Shown here: piece after piece, positions 35,986 to 36,069 of the stretch | How positions within the stretch are numbered: the first letter of the stretch is position 1 | Layout of the letters: each line of letters begins with the position of its first letter | Assembly (NCBI GenBank): GCA_945870185.1 | Contig: CAMBRK010000044.1 | Location: 1 to 36,069 of the forward strand | Source: Aureispira sp. CCB-QB1 | GTDB lineage: Bacteria; Bacteroidota; Bacteroidia; Chitinophagales; Saprospiraceae | DNA: 36,069 nt | Direction: 5' to 3' | Translations under genes and position numbers: made by a program | The notes under the pieces: generated by a model | Told to the model about the DNA's origin: nothing | Database searches by the model: none | The model's input: the letters and a program-made list of their open reading frames with translations, nothing else

Positions 35986-36069
35986 ACTTCGTGCCTTTGG
36001 CTCGACAAGGTCTGCAAATCAGAATCCGCCGCGGCGGACTATTTTTCTTCTGTAACCGTAGCGGTGCTA
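35941..36069. repeat. Composite palindromic repeat element, continuing past the window
   Basis: A series of hairpins: CCTGCCT/AGGCAGG (35942-35948 with 35965-35971), CGAAG/CTTCG (35977-35981 with 35987-35991), the perfect 14-bp palindrome TCCGCCGCGGCGGA (36025-36038) and ACCG/CGGT (36055-36065). GC content is far above the surroundings. It truncates the DUF1801 gene. The class resembles the palindromic repeats at 30643 and 32023 but is longer and distinct. Confidence 0.7.

Overview
The window comes from an AT-rich member of the Bacteroidota. The evidence is the recurring TAnnTTTG(C) promoter element upstream of many genes, the near absence of Shine-Dalgarno sequences, a secreted protein with a type IX secretion (T9SS) C-terminal domain, cysteine-free variants of L36, S14 and S4, and a Bacteroidota-style ribosomal gene order without adk between secY and map. 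The AT richness, the DPE2-like amylomaltase and the lineage-type repeats would fit a Saprospiria- or Chitinophagia-like organism, but that finer placement is a guess.

Layout. Positions 1-7384 are an ordinary mosaic: a Cys-rich lipoprotein, a stand-alone promoter/hairpin/terminator unit that looks like a small RNA, a 4-alpha-glucanotransferase with starch-binding domains, nadC with a short unknown partner gene, an orphan lipoprotein bracketed by short direct repeats, and a SAM methyltransferase. Positions 7470-11151 (minus) are a carA-eno-divIC/ftsB-sucD unit with its own promoter and a bidirectional terminator. A small two-helix membrane protein gene sits between carA and rplQ.

Positions 11920-30354 (all minus) are the fused str, S10, spc and alpha ribosomal clusters. 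In transcription order they are rpsL-rpsG-fusA | rpsJ-rplC-rplD-rplW-rplB-rpsS-rplV-rpsC-rplP-rpmC-rpsQ-rplN-rplX-rplE-rpsN-rpsH-rplF-rplR-rpsE-rpmD-rplO-secY-map-infA-rpmJ-rpsM-rpsK-rpsD-rpoA-rplQ. Two genes too short for most ORF calls, rpmJ and rpmD, were read directly. The cluster has promoters before rpsL, rpsJ and rplP. It has a strong terminator after fusA, and terminator- or leader-like structures between rpsJ and rplC, rpsD and rpoA, and rpoA and rplQ. These suggest graded expression within the long transcript.

Positions 30355-36069 are accessory. A T9SS-exported protein gene is flanked by two same-orientation copies of a palindrome-bearing repeat. It is followed by three 153-154 bp tandem units that each carry an intrinsic terminator. 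Then come an outer-membrane beta-barrel protein (minus) and, divergently, a phospholipid-methyltransferase-like gene, an SRPBCC gene and a DUF1801 gene. The end of the DUF1801 gene is overwritten by a palindromic repeat that runs off the window.

I see no tRNA, rRNA, CRISPR array, transposase or phage gene. The most unusual items are the roughly 60-nt RNA candidate at 988-1057, the tandem terminator array at 32068-32568, the terminator placed on the rpsJ stop codon, the possible pseudoknot before rplQ, and the repeat-truncated DUF1801 gene.
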